The notes under the pieces were generated by a model. It was not told where the DNA came from, made no database searches, and saw only the letters and a list, made by a program, of their open reading frames with translations. Shown here in pieces: positions 10,501-22,103 of a stretch of 64,000 nucleotides of DNA; the stretch's first letter is position 1; each line of letters opens with the position of its first letter. This DNA is from Ricinus communis. Lineage: Eukaryota > Streptophyta > Magnoliopsida > Malpighiales > Euphorbiaceae. Made by a program: the position numbers and the translations under genes. The stretch is taken from NCBI RefSeq assembly GCF_019578655.1, contig NC_063261.1:11726446-11790445 (forward strand), read 5' to 3'.

Positions 10501-11972
10501 TGATGGGCCCTTTATGCAACCTACACCTAAGGCAGTGAACCTACTGATGCAGCCTAGCACTAGTGAGTATCAAGGTCGTATCCCTGGAGATCGGGTGAAC
10601 CTAGAGTTACTACTGTTTGCTATGTTATCTAGTCTGAAATAGGGTGTGAAAGTTCTAACGTACCAGCTAATGGTTATGAGTGCAAATAAGTAAATGAAGA
10701 ACAACGGACAATCAAAAGACAATTGCAGAGAGAGAAACAAACCCAAAAGGGAGCCTAAGTGATGGAATTCTAAAAATGGATTGTATGGATTGCCGATCTT
10801 GCTTACCCGTGCCTAAATCCTGAATTGAATCTCGGTTCCTCTCTCGAGCTTACCGGATTCCTAAACCTGCACTAACCTAATGGAATCTCTTCCTATCGGA
10901 TTACTACAGATTAGCATTAAGTATGATTTAAAACTATTAAGAGTTATTAGTTCTTAATCCGTGAGTAAATCAACCTTATCTCTAAGTGTTAACTACCGAT
11001 CCTTACTATTCAATGTCCGGTTGTAACAAGCATTTCTCAATGTCAAGAAACAACCTAATAAACAATTAATCCAACGTCTCAAATTAAACTGAATCAAACT
11101 TTTATTCTTGAATAGCAAGAAGTTTGCAAGAATGACAATTATAAAAACTAACAATTAAGCATAATCCATCAACAAAGGCGAACCCTAATGGATTCAAAAG
11201 ATCTAGCTACTCATGTTCATGGTTAAAGCAATTAGGGAACAAAATAAAGAAAAACAAATTAAAGGCATGTACACCCTTCTCTTTCAAGCTGAATGAGAAA
11301 CCCTAAAATTGCAAATTCGAAATCTCAAACCCTAGTTGCCTCTTAAATGCTCCCAAAGTTTGTCTTGATCTTCAATTCGATGTTGGAACAAGTGAAATCC
11401 CTCCTTAAATTGATGAAATTGATCTCTCAAGGTCTACAATTGAGGTATAGGAAACAATTGATTAAGTGTGTGTCTTGAAATTGAGTCCAAAATTTGTCTC
11501 CCTCCAAAAGAACTCAAAATTGCCTATATAGTTGATTCGAGAGTCCGAAGTAATGTGATGATTCGACCAGTGGAGTCAGTGTGATGATTGACCCGGCCGG
11601 TAGAATCAGCGATCTTGAATCTAAGGTCTGTTGTCTTGACTCCTCAAGCCGATGCCAAGCGAGGTCTTGAGCCACCCGCAGGCGTCTTTGGGCGTGGTGG
11701 CTCTGAGTCATCTTTGAAATGGCACGATTGGGGATAACCTCTTGTATTGCCGGAGTCCAGGCCATGCTCAACCCTCGGGGTGCTAGTTCTCACCCAATTT
11801 GATGGATTTTGGTCCGTAATCACACGTATTTCCCTCGATTATTGATGTGTCCTTGAAATGACTCAAACGAGAAAGGAAACAAAAGAGCGGTGATTCTAGC
11901 ATAAAGCGGGATAATCATGCATAAAAATGTAAACAATCGGGCATGAAAACATGTGTAGTATGATGCTTATCA
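10501..11972 (-). repeat. 3' LTR of element 2 (1472 bp)
   Basis: Ends TGATGGGCCC...GCTTATCA. It is nearly identical to 16693-18107 except at 11541-11765, where the two LTRs differ strongly. A CCTATATAG core promoter (11523-11531) lies just beyond this variable block in the - strand direction of transcription. Confidence 0.9.
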
Positions 11973-11977
11973 AATTA

Positions 11978-12011
11978 CCCCACACTTAAACTTTTGCTTG
12001 TCCTCAAGCAA
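11978..12011 (-). promoter_or_regulatory. Polypurine tract with GAGGAC-loop hairpin (element 2)
   Basis: On the - strand TTGCTT-GAGGAC-AAGCAA (12011-11994), a 6-base gap, then AAGTGTGGGG (11987-11978), 5 bases before the LTR start. The hairpin is identical to that of element 1. Confidence 0.75.
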
Positions 12012-13437
12012 TCAACAACTCACTCCTCAAACAGATACCAAATAACTCAATCAAATGCATTGCAGGAGGTTAGCTCAAAACAAAATTTCAAAACTCCATA
12101 ATGATTTTTCCTAAAATCCCCAAATCACTAAATCCTTAAGAGAGAGAACAAACTTAATAAAGTTGCTAAAGTTAAAATGATAAACCATCTAAATTGAGAA
12201 ATTGAGAACCATGCCTCACAAGATGTCACTCAAAACACACAAGTGTATATAGGTGAAAGAAGATCGCCAAGCTCTCAACACAAAAATACAGAAAAAGTGC
12301 TTACCATAGGCTTGCTTATAGATCCAATCTCCACTACTACGAAATAATCAATAATCATGATCAAAGGGTCTTGAGCCAGGTTGTAATGGGGTTAAGGTAG
12401 GGTACGTATAAATATGGAAAGTAGGCTACAAGTTGCTGGAAGTTAAGCAAGTAATGCAAGAAAGTAACGAAGGATCAAGTGTTGTACCAAAATGAACACT
12501 AAGTTGCTCTAAAAATAAGATGATGCTCAAAATGAACTAAATTAATACTCTTTTTGTTTTGTTTTTTTTTTTTGAATATATATATACTATGTAAATATAT
12601 TACAATAGCTTATGTAGGGGTTGTTGGTTATTGACACATACAATAAGACTAAATATCAAAAATTTTTTTTTAATTGAAGGGAGCATCTATGAAAAATCTA
12701 GCAACTTAGTGAAATATATGATTGCAGATTGATCCAAAATAAAATGCAGTATAAACTTACATAATTTCCAGCAACAATGGTAGAAAGAATGGTCAAATGA
12801 ATAGAAGTGATAAAATGAATGTCACTGTTATTATTATCACGAAAGGAAAGGCTAAGGCTCAAAATTGGTTCACTAAGGGAAAAACAGGGTTAGGCTTTTT
12901 GGCCAAATTGTGTAAATCCTAAGTGCCCAAATCATCTCATGATTATTGACAATTCATGTAATCTCAAAAGATATCGTAAAGCAAGTTCTAGAAACAGAGA
13001 TTCTGTACAATGCTCACTAATGAAAGAAAAGGGAGCATAATAGTGATACGCAATTGGCTCGAAATCTCACCATTTGAGTGGGTTAAAATTGCATGAATTC
13101 TCAAACTAAAGTTTAAACAGTCAATCACAATAATAAGCAACAATATTAGCAGTGTTCTATATCTAAGATAAAGTAAAATGGAAGAATTTAAGGAAAAATA
13201 CCGGTTTACCTGGCATTTGGATTGTAATTAAGAGATTCGTTCATTGCCTTCTTCCAACAAGGTTCGATAAAAGCTATAACAGAATCCATTCAAAGGAGAA
13301 AATCATTAACTACTCGATTAAAACAAAACTCAAGATAAGGACAATAATAATGAATGGACTCAATCAATAAGGGATATTAAAACAAGATAAAAGCAATGAA
13401 AGATAAAATTGGTACACACTGCGATCTACGGTACCTA
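12012..13437 (-). other. Conserved noncoding 3' region of element 2
   Basis: There is no supported coding region. It aligns in blocks with 3159-4430 of element 1. Low-complexity T runs near 12548-12572 and a TATATATATA stretch near 12576 occur at the same relative place as the T-rich run of element 1. Confidence 0.6.
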
Positions 13438-13469
13438 CCCCACACTTGTGAAAACACTGTCCTCGGTGT
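13438..13469 (-). promoter_or_regulatory. Internal hairpin plus purine tract module (element 2)
   Basis: On the - strand ACACC-GAGGAC-AGTGT (13469-13454; four Watson-Crick pairs plus one wobble), a 6-base gap, then AAGTGTGGGG (13447-13438). It is the counterpart of 4431-4463. Confidence 0.55.
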
Positions 13470-13781
13470 GAACAAGGTAGGCACTCCAAAATAAAAGGAA
13501 TAAAATCACGTAAAATGAAGCTAATTATAGAAGTCCATAAAAAGAAATTAGAAAACTAAGAGAAAACAAGACGACAAAAAGAGATAAAACTAGAAAGTCT
13601 ACTAGATAATCGCCTTGATGTGTACTTTAATACTTCAAAATATGTTAGTCCTCAAAATTACGTACGAGCATCAAGTAGGCTAACTCGCAAAATTCAAGAA
13701 TAAACACATTCCAAGCAACATCTAGTAAAAGGTTCAATAAGATAGCATCTCCTCAAAATCAAACTTACTAAAAATGATCAA

Positions 13782-14180
13782 CTATCTAATCGCAGGATGA
13801 CTACATAAAATAAAAAATAAAAAAATAAAAAAATAAAAAAATAAAAATGTCCAAAAATTCAGAAGCAAAATAGATTCGGAATGCCTCCCCAAGGCGCTTC
13901 TTTGTTCGAGTCGCCCTAGCCGACTCGATCGCATTCCCCGCATCGCGAGCAAATTAGGTAAGCTCAATGTAAGTTGGGGCTCAAGGCATATAAGCGCAAT
14001 GAAAAGGTCCGATGTGTGCAGATGACCCAGGAGGTGTTCTCTGGACCGATTTGGGATGTCCATTCATCCACCCGAATTCCTGCCAAGGACTGTCAAAACA
14101 AACTGGCAACTACCCTTCTCGGGTCTATCACAAAGACAAAGTCTCATATTGATACAAGTTATTTTTTCGGATGAATAACA
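13782..14180 (-). pseudogene. Athila-like pol C-terminal tail
   Basis: A 93-codon open stretch (14063-13782) runs through the GAAGCGCCTTGGGGAGGC landmark that marks the end of the polyprotein in this lineage. It is equivalent to 4653-4907 of element 1. The upstream integrase core is not present. The tail is A-rich and ends in AAATAAAAA repeats. Confidence 0.45.
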
Positions 14181-14339
14181 CATACTAGTAGGGGAAGAAA
14201 CATGTATAGCATCATCCATTTGTACATCTTGTGGTTGTGTATTACATGCAAGATCAATTCCATCAATACAACAAATGGCATGAACATGGTCGGTGGAAGA
14301 ACTATCAAATGAGGGTAAACTAAAAGTGACACACCGGTC

Positions 14340-14749
14340 TCCCTACATTAAGTTCTAACTTCCCCTCAAATACGCCTATTTTAGCTCTACCGTGGCAAGG
14401 AAAGGTCTCCCAAAATTAATGGTACACCATGCTCATTGTCCATATCCAAAACCACAAAGTCCACAGGAAATATGAACTTATCTACCTTAACTAGCACATT
14501 TTCCACAATTCCCCAGGAAGCTTAATGTAATCGGTCGACTAATTGAATGCACATCCTAGTGGATTTTGCCTCCCCCAAACCTAGCTTATTGAACAAACTA
14601 GTGGGCATGACATTTATGCTAGCCCCCAAATCAGCTAATGCATCATCAACACACAAATTACCTAAAGTGCAGGGAATAGTGAAACTCCTGGATCGTGACG
14701 CTTCTCGCAACTTGCTCAAACACCACGAGCACTCCTCATTGTCGAACAT
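14340..14749 (-). pseudogene. Athila-like aspartic protease and following linker
   Basis: The 75-codon open stretch 14749-14522 contains SFTIPCTLGNLCVDDALADLG followed by ASINVMPTSLFNKLGLGE. The protease active site in this lineage is D-L-G-A rather than D-T/S-G. The continuation to 14340 matches, in shifted frames, the VLVKVDKFIFP...PLILGRPFLAT block also seen intact at 62230-62340. The RT that should follow is deleted. Confidence 0.75.
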
Positions 14750-15359
14750 AGGCGACCTCCTCCAACTTCCTTTTCCCCGCTAAGTATGTCCTTTAAGAAC
14801 TTAGAATACTTATGACCGCTCCAATGCATCAATAAAAGGCAAGTTAATATGCAGTTGTCTAAAATATCTAAAACTTATCGAATCGCTTCTTCGCCTCGCT
14901 TGTTTAGCTCTAGCGATACGGAATCTTAGGTTGATATTCCCCGACTGGAATTGATTTCACCTTTTGTCCCTCGGGTTTCTAACCTTACCGCTTGCCTTAA
15001 CTGCACATCAATAAGGGCGCATAAAAACAAAGCTAAGGAGTCAAACTAACTTACCCGAACGCATATGATGGCGCTCACGTGCTCCCCCTGTTAGACGCTG
15101 GTGCCTGGAGCGCCCTGTCGCCTCGACAACATCTTAGAGATTTGGCCAACTGGTCTCCAAGTTCTGAATCGAGCTCGCTAGTTCGAAAGTGCACTATCGG
15201 TTCTTTGGAACCTCATCTCCGTAGACGTCACAAACTTCATCATAAGCTCCTCTAAATTTGACTTCTTTTCTAGTGAGGAGGAGCTTGTGCAGTGCCTAGT
15301 GAATGTTCGTGGCGATGAAGTCTCTCGAAAACCAGTGGACCCTGAGCATTATTGTTCTT

Positions 15360-16490
15360 CCAACTGAAGTTGGGATGATTGCGCCACCTGTGGTTGTATG
15401 TATTCTTTGTAAGGATCATTCTGCCTTGGGGCATTCCCATATAATCAACTGTTCAACATCGGAAGACATAGCGAATTAGATGGAAAAGTAGTAGAGGATG
15501 AAGCAAACATACCTCCCGCGATGCGATTCGCCTTTAATGCGGGCCACCACAAAACTCGCGACCAAGCGTTACGCATGAACCCAAGCATCGAGTTGGTCGA
15601 TCTTCTTGGCTAGAAGCTCCACTTGAGCTGCCAAGGTTGCTGTAGAGTCCACTTGGTTGACCACTCCCTGTCTTCCTAGTCGGCTCCTAGAGGATTGCCA
15701 CTGATAGTTGTTCATGGCCATTTCCTCTATCAGGTTCTGAGCCTGCTCGGGTGTCTTATTGTTTAGCACCCCTCCTGCTGCAGCATCCACCATCTGCCTC
15801 GTTGCAAGGTTCAAACCGCTGTAGAAGGTCTGAACTTGCATCCACACTGGCAATCCGTGATGTGGGCAACATCTCAAAAGATCTTTAAACCTCTCCCATG
15901 CATCGTACATGCTTTCATCATCAAACTGCACAAAAGAAGATATGTCATTTCTAAGTTTAGCAGTTTTAGCAGGAGGAAAATACTTATATAAATTTTTTTC
16001 AGCCAACGCCCTCCAGGTAGTAATTGTTTGTTGTGGTAGAGATTGCAGCCATCTCTTTGCTCTGTCCCTCAAGGAAAATGGAAACAATCTCAGCCGAATG
16101 GCATCATCAGTTGTTCCATTTATCTTGAATGTGTCACAAATCTCCAAAAAGTTAGAGATATGTGCATTGGGATCCTCATTTGGGCAATCCTCCAAATTGC
16201 ACGCTTTCTTTGGATCATCCGGATAACATTGGCCTTTATCTCAAAATTATTGGGAGTCTCTGATGGACTATACTCGTTTCGTCCCATCTAAAGATGGTCG
16301 AGCAAACTCGTACATCATCCTCACGATCGTCATTGGCACCGGGGTCATGGTTTTCCATCGTGTCTAGTCTATCCACAGGTACCTCAACCTCAATCTCCTC
16401 TTCTAATTGCAACCTCTTCCTTAAGAGTCCGGGGATCGTTGGATCGGATAGAGGCTCTATAAGATTCGAGTTTGAGCTCCTCGGTCATAA
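15360..16490 (-). pseudogene. Athila-like gag
   Basis: The best part is a 208-codon open stretch (16195-15569) with the capsid signature DPNAHISNFLEICDTF, then RDRAKRWLQSLPQQTITTW, YDAWERFKDLLRCCPHHG and AAAGGVLNNKTPEQAQNLIEE. An acidic N-terminal region (about 16490-16290) and the segment at 16288-16200 are in other frames, showing at least one frameshift. Downstream, the zinc knuckle (near 15545) is degraded to non-cysteine codons, and TYNHRWRNHPNFSW near 15370-15410 marks the Gag end. Gag would package the RNA; this copy could not be made whole. Confidence 0.8.
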
Positions 16491-16669
16491 ACTACCTGAA
16501 ACCGAAAGTCCACACAACCACCAATCAACAAAAATAATATAATAATAAATAATGAATAATAAAAAAAATTAAAAAAAATAATAAAAAATAAATAAAGAAT
16601 AAATGAATAAACAAATAATGACTAAATTAACACAAAAAAACAATTCACTCTAGTTCACCGTTATTGTGT

Positions 16670-16686
16670 CCCTGGCAACAACGCCA
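16670..16686 (-). other. Primer-binding site, tRNA-Asp type (element 2)
   Basis: On the - strand TGGCGTTGTTGCCAGGG, a tRNA-Asp-type site with CG changed to TG or CA at two places, consistent with decay of methylated CpG. It is 6 bases from the LTR at 16693. Confidence 0.75.
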
Positions 16687-16692
16687 AAATCT

Positions 16693-18107
16693 TGATGCGC
16701 CCTTTATGCAACCTACACCTAAGGCAATGAACCTACCGATGCAGCCTAGCACTAGTGAGTATCAAGGTCGTATCCCTAGAGATCGGGTGAACCTAGAGTT
16801 ACTACTGTTTGCTATGTTATCTAGTCTGAAATAGGGTGTGAAAGTTCTAACGTACCAGCTAATGGTTATGAGTGCAAATAAGTAAATGAAGAACAACGGA
16901 CAATCAAAAGACAATTGCAGAGAGAGATACAAACCCAAAAGGGAGCCTAAGTGATGGAATTCTAAAAATGGATTGTATGGATTGCCGATCTTGCTTACCC
17001 ATGCCTAAATCCTGAATTGAATCCCGGTTCCTCTCTCGAGCTTACCGGATTCCTAAACCTGCACTAACCTAATGGAATCTCTTCCTATCGGATTACTACA
17101 GATTAGCATTAAGTATGATTTAAAACTATTAAGAGTTATTAGTTCTTAATCCGGCGAGTAAATCAACCTTATCTCTAAGTGTTAACTACCAGTCCTTACT
17201 ATTCAATGTCCAGTTGTAACAAGCATTTCTCAATGTCAAGAAACAATCTAATAAACAATTAATCCAACGTCTCAAATTAACTGAATCAAACTTTTATTAC
17301 TGAATAGCAAGAAGTTTGCAAGAATGACAATTATAAAAACTAACAATTAAGCATAATCCATCAACAAAGGCGAACCCTAATGGATTCAAAAGATCTAGCT
17401 ACTCATGTTCATGGTTAAAGCAATTAGGGAACAAAATAAGGAAAAACAAATTAAAGGCATGTACACCCTTCTCTTTCAAGGTGAATGAGAAACCCTAAAA
17501 TTGCAAATTCGAAATCTCAAACCCTAGTTGCCTCTTGAATGCTCCCAAAGTTTGTCTTGATCTTCAATTCGATGTTTGAACAAGTGAAATCCCTCCTTCA
17601 ATTGATGAAATTGATCTCTCAAGGTCTACAATTAAGGTATAGGAAACAATTGATTAAGTGTGTGTCTTGGAATTGAGTCTAAAATTAGTCTCCCTCCAAA
17701 AGAACTCAAAATTGCCTATATAGTTGATTCGACACGAGTCCAAAGGAACTGTGGAGTCCGTGACTCCTTCCAAGCCGTGCCCAAGCCGGTGTTGAGCCAC
17801 CACAAGCCGTGCTGGAGGCCGTGGTGGCTACGGAAGGCGTGTTTGAAATGGCACAATTGGGGATAGCCTCTTGGTAATTCAGCACACGAGTCCGTGTGCT
17901 CAACCCTCGGGGTGCTAGTTCTCACCCAATTTGATGGATTTTGGTCCGTAATCACACGTATTTCCCTCGATTATTGATGTGTCCTTCGAAAATGACCTGA
18001 AACGAGAAAGGAAACAAAAGACAGGTGATTCTAGCATAAAACGGGATAATCATGCATAAAAATGTAAACAATCGGGCATGAAAACATGTGTAGTATGATG
18101 CTTATCA
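16693..18107 (-). repeat. 5' LTR of element 2 (1415 bp)
   Basis: Ends TGATGCGCCC...GCTTATCA. Near identity to 10501-11972 outside 17733-17898. That block contains an interrupted palindrome AGCACACGAGTCCGTGTGCT (17881-17900) next to the CTATATAG promoter box (17715-17722). Confidence 0.9.
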
Positions 18108-18112
18108 GAAGC
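18108..18112. repeat. Target-site duplication of element 2, right
   Basis: GAAGC, identical to 10496-10500; the Ogre/Tat sequence continues from here. Confidence 0.9.
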
Positions 18113-18301
18113 CGAGGTACAAGAACTGAAGCAAGATAAGTAAGCATTTGAAGATGGGGATACCATATTGTTAGAGTAGTGGAAGAAAGAAAAGAAAACA
18201 GCCAATGCCTGGGAACTACTGATGCACTCATTAGACCACAGAAAGGCTTTAATTCAGGCCTTGTCTAGTATAAGCATCAGCACAGTAGCCACCCAAAGGA
18301 A

Positions 18302-19230
18302 ATGATCAAAACAGTGACTGACAAGACTACTAGGATGATCACCTTCTCGGATGAAGACCTACCACTTAAGGGAAGAGACCATAATAACGCCCTCCACACA
18401 GCAGCAGAGGTCAAGGGGAAGAGAACCCCATGTATGATGGTGGATGATGCGTTAGTTATCAATGTGTGTACTTCTCGTATACTCCCTAAGCTAGGGATGA
18501 CTGTGAAAGACCTAAAACCACCAGATATGGTTATAAGGGCCTATGATGAGAAAAAAAAGAGATGTGGAAGGAATGTTTTCAGCACTAATGAAGATGAGTC
18601 CTATTGAAATCCTAGGTGGAGTTCACTGTCCTGGACATCCCAATAACTTTTGCATTATTATTGGGAACGCCATGGTTCCACGCCCTAGGAGGAGCTCCTT
18701 TCACTATATATCAAAAGGTGAAGCTCCCTCATGAAGGTGAGATCGTCATCATCAACACCAAAGGTGGTAAGGTTGTCTCGGCTATCTAAGAAGCTATCAA
18801 GAAGTTGGATGCCCCTACTGGATTCTAAGTTGTTGTTCTCTATGAGGACTACATGGATCCTAAAATAGCCAACATGTTCAAGAAAATGAACTTCATGCTT
18901 GGAATGGGGCTAGGAAAGAACCAGCAAGGTATTGCGGAGCTGCCGGACTTCAAAGGTCAGAAGACTCGGTGCGGATTGAGTTATTTTGAAGAGGAAGATG
19001 AGGGAAAACTAAATGATAAGACTCAAAAAGACATATTCGTCTAAGAGTACATGCCCTAGTCTAGGGAGCCTGAACCTGTTAGTGTAGCTGGGACTAAGGT
19101 ACCAGGATTTGAGATTTTCAAGAACCTGATTATCGACAGGATGGTCGACTTGAATATCAAGGAAGTCCGAGAGAAGGTCATCACCAAGATGGAAGAGCTG
19201 AAGCTAGAAGAGTTTACCGCATAGCCAGAG
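18302..19230 (+). pseudogene. Ogre/Tat-like protease and linker
   Basis: 18302-18607 encodes ITFSDEDLPLKGRDHNNALH followed by the protease region VDDALVINVCTSRILPKLG. The catalytic D-N-G triplet usual in Tat proteases appears here as D-D-A, so the enzyme would be dead. The frame shifts near 18560, and the G-x-PWFHALGG block is seen in the next frame near 18670. 18853-19044 has MGLGKNQQGIAELPDFKGQK, the glycine-rich linker before RT. Stops occur at 18787, 18826 and 19042. Confidence 0.7.
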
Positions 19231-19599
19231 AAAATAAGTCAAGAGGAACTAGCTACTCTTATAGAAAATAGCATTGTTAATATTTTTATGATGATGTAAT
19301 AACGTCTGACATTTATGAGGATGATGTTTCTTTCCTTTCCAAGATCAATGATATGAAAAACTTTGCTTACTTGTGTGATATTTTTCCTGATGGTAGTGTG
19401 TATTTTAATAATCATGACATGTGCATGTTTGACATTAATTCATACAAATTGGCTCATTTAATTTAGGCACAGATGCAAATCCATAGAACATTTTGATAGC
19501 TCATGATATAAGTCGTGAAGAGAGGAGATGATTCGAGAGAATAATAGAAAAAAAAGCAGTATTTGCTTAGTCCTATGAGGACATGCAAGGTCTAGACAA

Positions 19600-20486
19600 G
19601 AAAATAGCAGCACCATATCCCGACTCATTTGCACATCAAGCCGGAATGGGCAGAGAAAATACGAGAAGATGTCGCTAAGCAGGTTAATGCTAATTTCCTT
19701 GACATGGTTGACTATTCCAAATGGTTGGCAAACATTGTCCTAGTCCCGAAGAAGGATGGTAAGGTCCGAATGTGCATAGATTATCGGGACTTGAATAAAG
19801 GGTGCCCTAAGGATGACTTTTCTCTTGCTCACATAGATGTAAGAGTTGATAGTCCCGCCTCAAATGTAATGTACTCTTTTATAGATGGATTCTCTATGTA
19901 CAATCAAATCAGGATGGCAGTGGTGGACAAGCTGAAGACATCATTTTCTTTTGGACTAAAGAACGCGGGGGCAACCTATCAGAGAGAAACCACTACCTTG
20001 TTTTATGACATGATGCATAAGAAGGTAGAAGTGTATGTGGATGACATGATGGTAAAATTTGAAACAAGAGAAGGGCACTTCCAGGCTCTTGATAAATTTT
20101 TAGGACGAGTGGAAAGGTATAACCTAAGACTTAACCCGAAGAAGAGTGTATCTACATCGAGGAGGTTGTTAAGGTACATAGTAAGTTAGCAGGGCATAAA
20201 GATTGATACGGACAAGGTCAAGGTTATTCAAGAGATGCTAGTACCAAAGATGGAGAAATAAGTCAGAGGCTTTTTAGGATGCTTGCAATACATCAAGAGA
20301 TTCATTTCCAAGCTCATAATAGTTTGTGATCCTATCTTTAAGTTTTTTAGAAAGCATCAACCCGTTGTGTGAGATGAACATTGTTAAAAAGCCTTCGATA
20401 CAATCAAAGAATTTCTGATGAAGCCATCGGTACTTAAGCCACCGAAGGATGGCAAGCAGCTAATCCTATACTTAGCCTTGGAGAAG
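19600..20486 (+). pseudogene. Ogre/Tat-like reverse transcriptase (truncated)
   Basis: A 186-codon open stretch (19629-20189) shows DYSKWLANIVLVPKKDGKVR, MCIDYRDLNKGCPKDDF, a weakened F-I-D-G-F-S-x-Y-N-Q-I block and the active site YVDDMMVK. After a stop at 20187-20189 the frame carries on with VRGFLGCLQYIKRFISK and KPPKDGKQLILYLA to about 20480. It then meets an inverted LTR abruptly. RNase H and integrase are lost. It converts element RNA to DNA when intact; this one is not. Confidence 0.75.
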
Positions 20487-21112
20487 GAAACCTATGGGCG
20501 ATGGTTTCGAGCGTGCACCCAAGTGTCTTTAGTGACTATGGTACTATAAGGCTTTTCAACCTAATCGAGAACACGCTAACTAGTCACTGAGACTAGCACA
20601 GAGATGAGAGTCACCACCCAGGTAGTCACTAGGACACTTTTACTAATGAGTGGCGTTTCTCATATTCCATAAGGAAGCTTATGCCATAAAATCCAGAGAT
20701 GGATCCGGAAACTAACCTCCTTATTTGTGAATATTAGTCTTTAATTTTATTATTTAACAAATTATTCCCTGTAAGTGTAAGCAATTTATACACAAGCATA
20801 CCAGATAACATACATAATTCACTTAGGTCTAGCCCATTTTATTCAAGCACAGCCCATGTTGGAGTTGTTAGCCTAATTTACTAGTTATTATGTATGTAGC
20901 CGACCTAGTCTAGCCCAACTACATGTTATGCTTTTGATTTCCAGCCTTTAGATCTAATGGACTACTTATTATAATAAGGCTCGTTTATTGTGATCCTAAT
21001 TCTAATGAAGCCCAATCCTAACTAAAGCATGCCAAGGCCCGCTAAGTCCACTTAGATTTTAGGGTTTTTCGTATTTTCCTTAATATCTAGATCAGGAAAA
21101 GGGGTGCTAACA
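20487..21112 (-). mobile_element. Ogre/Tat-like LTR, inverted
   Basis: This is the reverse complement of the 7850-8398 type LTR end and closely similar to 60445-61100. Its - strand start TGTTAGCACC (21112) follows a purine-rich GGGGGCAGT, the polypurine tract. It is therefore a 3' LTR on the - strand, with a large deletion relative to the long LTR at 1-1150 and 7491-8402. Its distal end is truncated where it meets the + strand RT. Confidence 0.75.
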
Positions 21113-21640
21113 ACTGCCCCCAATTTGTCGAAATTTATGAGCATGCAATGTGTTAAATAAATTGAGATAAATAATATACATCAAGGATATAGCAAAAGGA
21201 TATATGAGCTATATAAGCCACGCCTCGTAAGCTTAAACTTCTATTGCTGATTTGATGTGGGGGCCACGCCTGCTTAGGTTGAGGAATTTGCTTGCTTATG
21301 TTGAGGGCTTTGCCTACTTGGTTTGAGGACTTCCCCTGCTTAGGTTAAGGATTTTGCTTGTTTGGGTTGAGGACTTCGCCTGCATAGTTTGAGGACTTCG
21401 CTTGCTTAGATTGAGGGTTCGCTGTTGTTTGGGAACTACGCCTATTGAATTGGGAGCTACGCCCGTTGATTTGATGATAATAGACTTCCCTCTGGCTACT
21501 TCCCATTCTTGGAAATAATTTGCCGCTTTGGGTCAATTTGGTAATTTTCCACTTTCGAGTACTTAGGTTAAAATTTTCCACCTCGAGGCACAGTCTGATT
21601 CATCTTGATGCTTTCCAAAAGCTGTACTAGTGTTTGGTCC
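21113..21640 (-). mobile_element. 3' untranslated region of an Ogre/Tat-like element
   Basis: Noncoding sequence just upstream, on the - strand, of the polypurine tract and LTR. It contains the 22-bp tandem array. Tandem repeats in the 3' untranslated region are an established property of Tat/Ogre elements. It ends near the DNA transposon. Confidence 0.55.
21271..21424. repeat. 22-bp tandem array, 7 units
   Basis: Seven consecutive 22-base units of the form TGCTTAGGTTGAGGACTTCGCC can be laid out without indels. Units differ at 2-6 positions. The neighbouring GGGAACTACGCC and GGGAGCTACGCC suggest a degraded continuation to about 21470. Confidence 0.9.
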
Positions 21641-22103
21641 ATCCATGGACTAAAACATAATTTTGATGGGATAGGGACCTAACTTGTAATTTTTAAAAAA
21701 ATTCCCCTTTTGGGTACCAATTGGGCTTCTATATAGGGAAAAGGCTCAAATTTTCCCTTAAAGTATAACCTCAGGTACAGATTAGCTCTTTATGTTTTTT
21801 TTAGCCAGTTGCACATAATATCTCGCCAAACAAAGTTCTTAAGCCCCTTTTTTGACCTGTCAATGACGAAGTTGAAGAACGGAAGAAACTTCTATTAAAT
21901 ACAACTGAGGTGTTCGATTGTCTGTGAGTTATTTCCACAGACTGAGGTGTTAATGACGGACCTATTAAATACAATTGAAGTGTTCAAAACCCTACCCTCT
22001 AATAAAAATTTCTCTTTATTGGGCTTATTATAAAGAGTTTTTATTTTGTTCTTATGAAAACAGAGAAGAGAAAAAAGATAATAAACCACATAACACAATC
22101 TTG

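Larger units (their letters stand above)
10501..18107 (-). mobile_element. Nonautonomous Athila-like Ty3/gypsy element 2, complete LTR to LTR
   Basis: This 7.6-kb insertion lies within the Ogre/Tat gag-pol of the surrounding element and is bounded by the GAAGC duplication. Order on the - strand: 5' LTR (18107-16693), tRNA-Asp primer site, gag, zinc knuckle region, protease, pol tail, conserved noncoding region, polypurine tract, 3' LTR (11972-10501). The RT, RNase H and integrase domains are deleted between about 14340 and 14180. Gag and protease carry stops and frameshifts. Confidence 0.9.

Noticed and set aside
15909..16291. + strand ORFs of 82-105 codons
   Set aside because: Antisense shadows of the Athila gag on the - strand.
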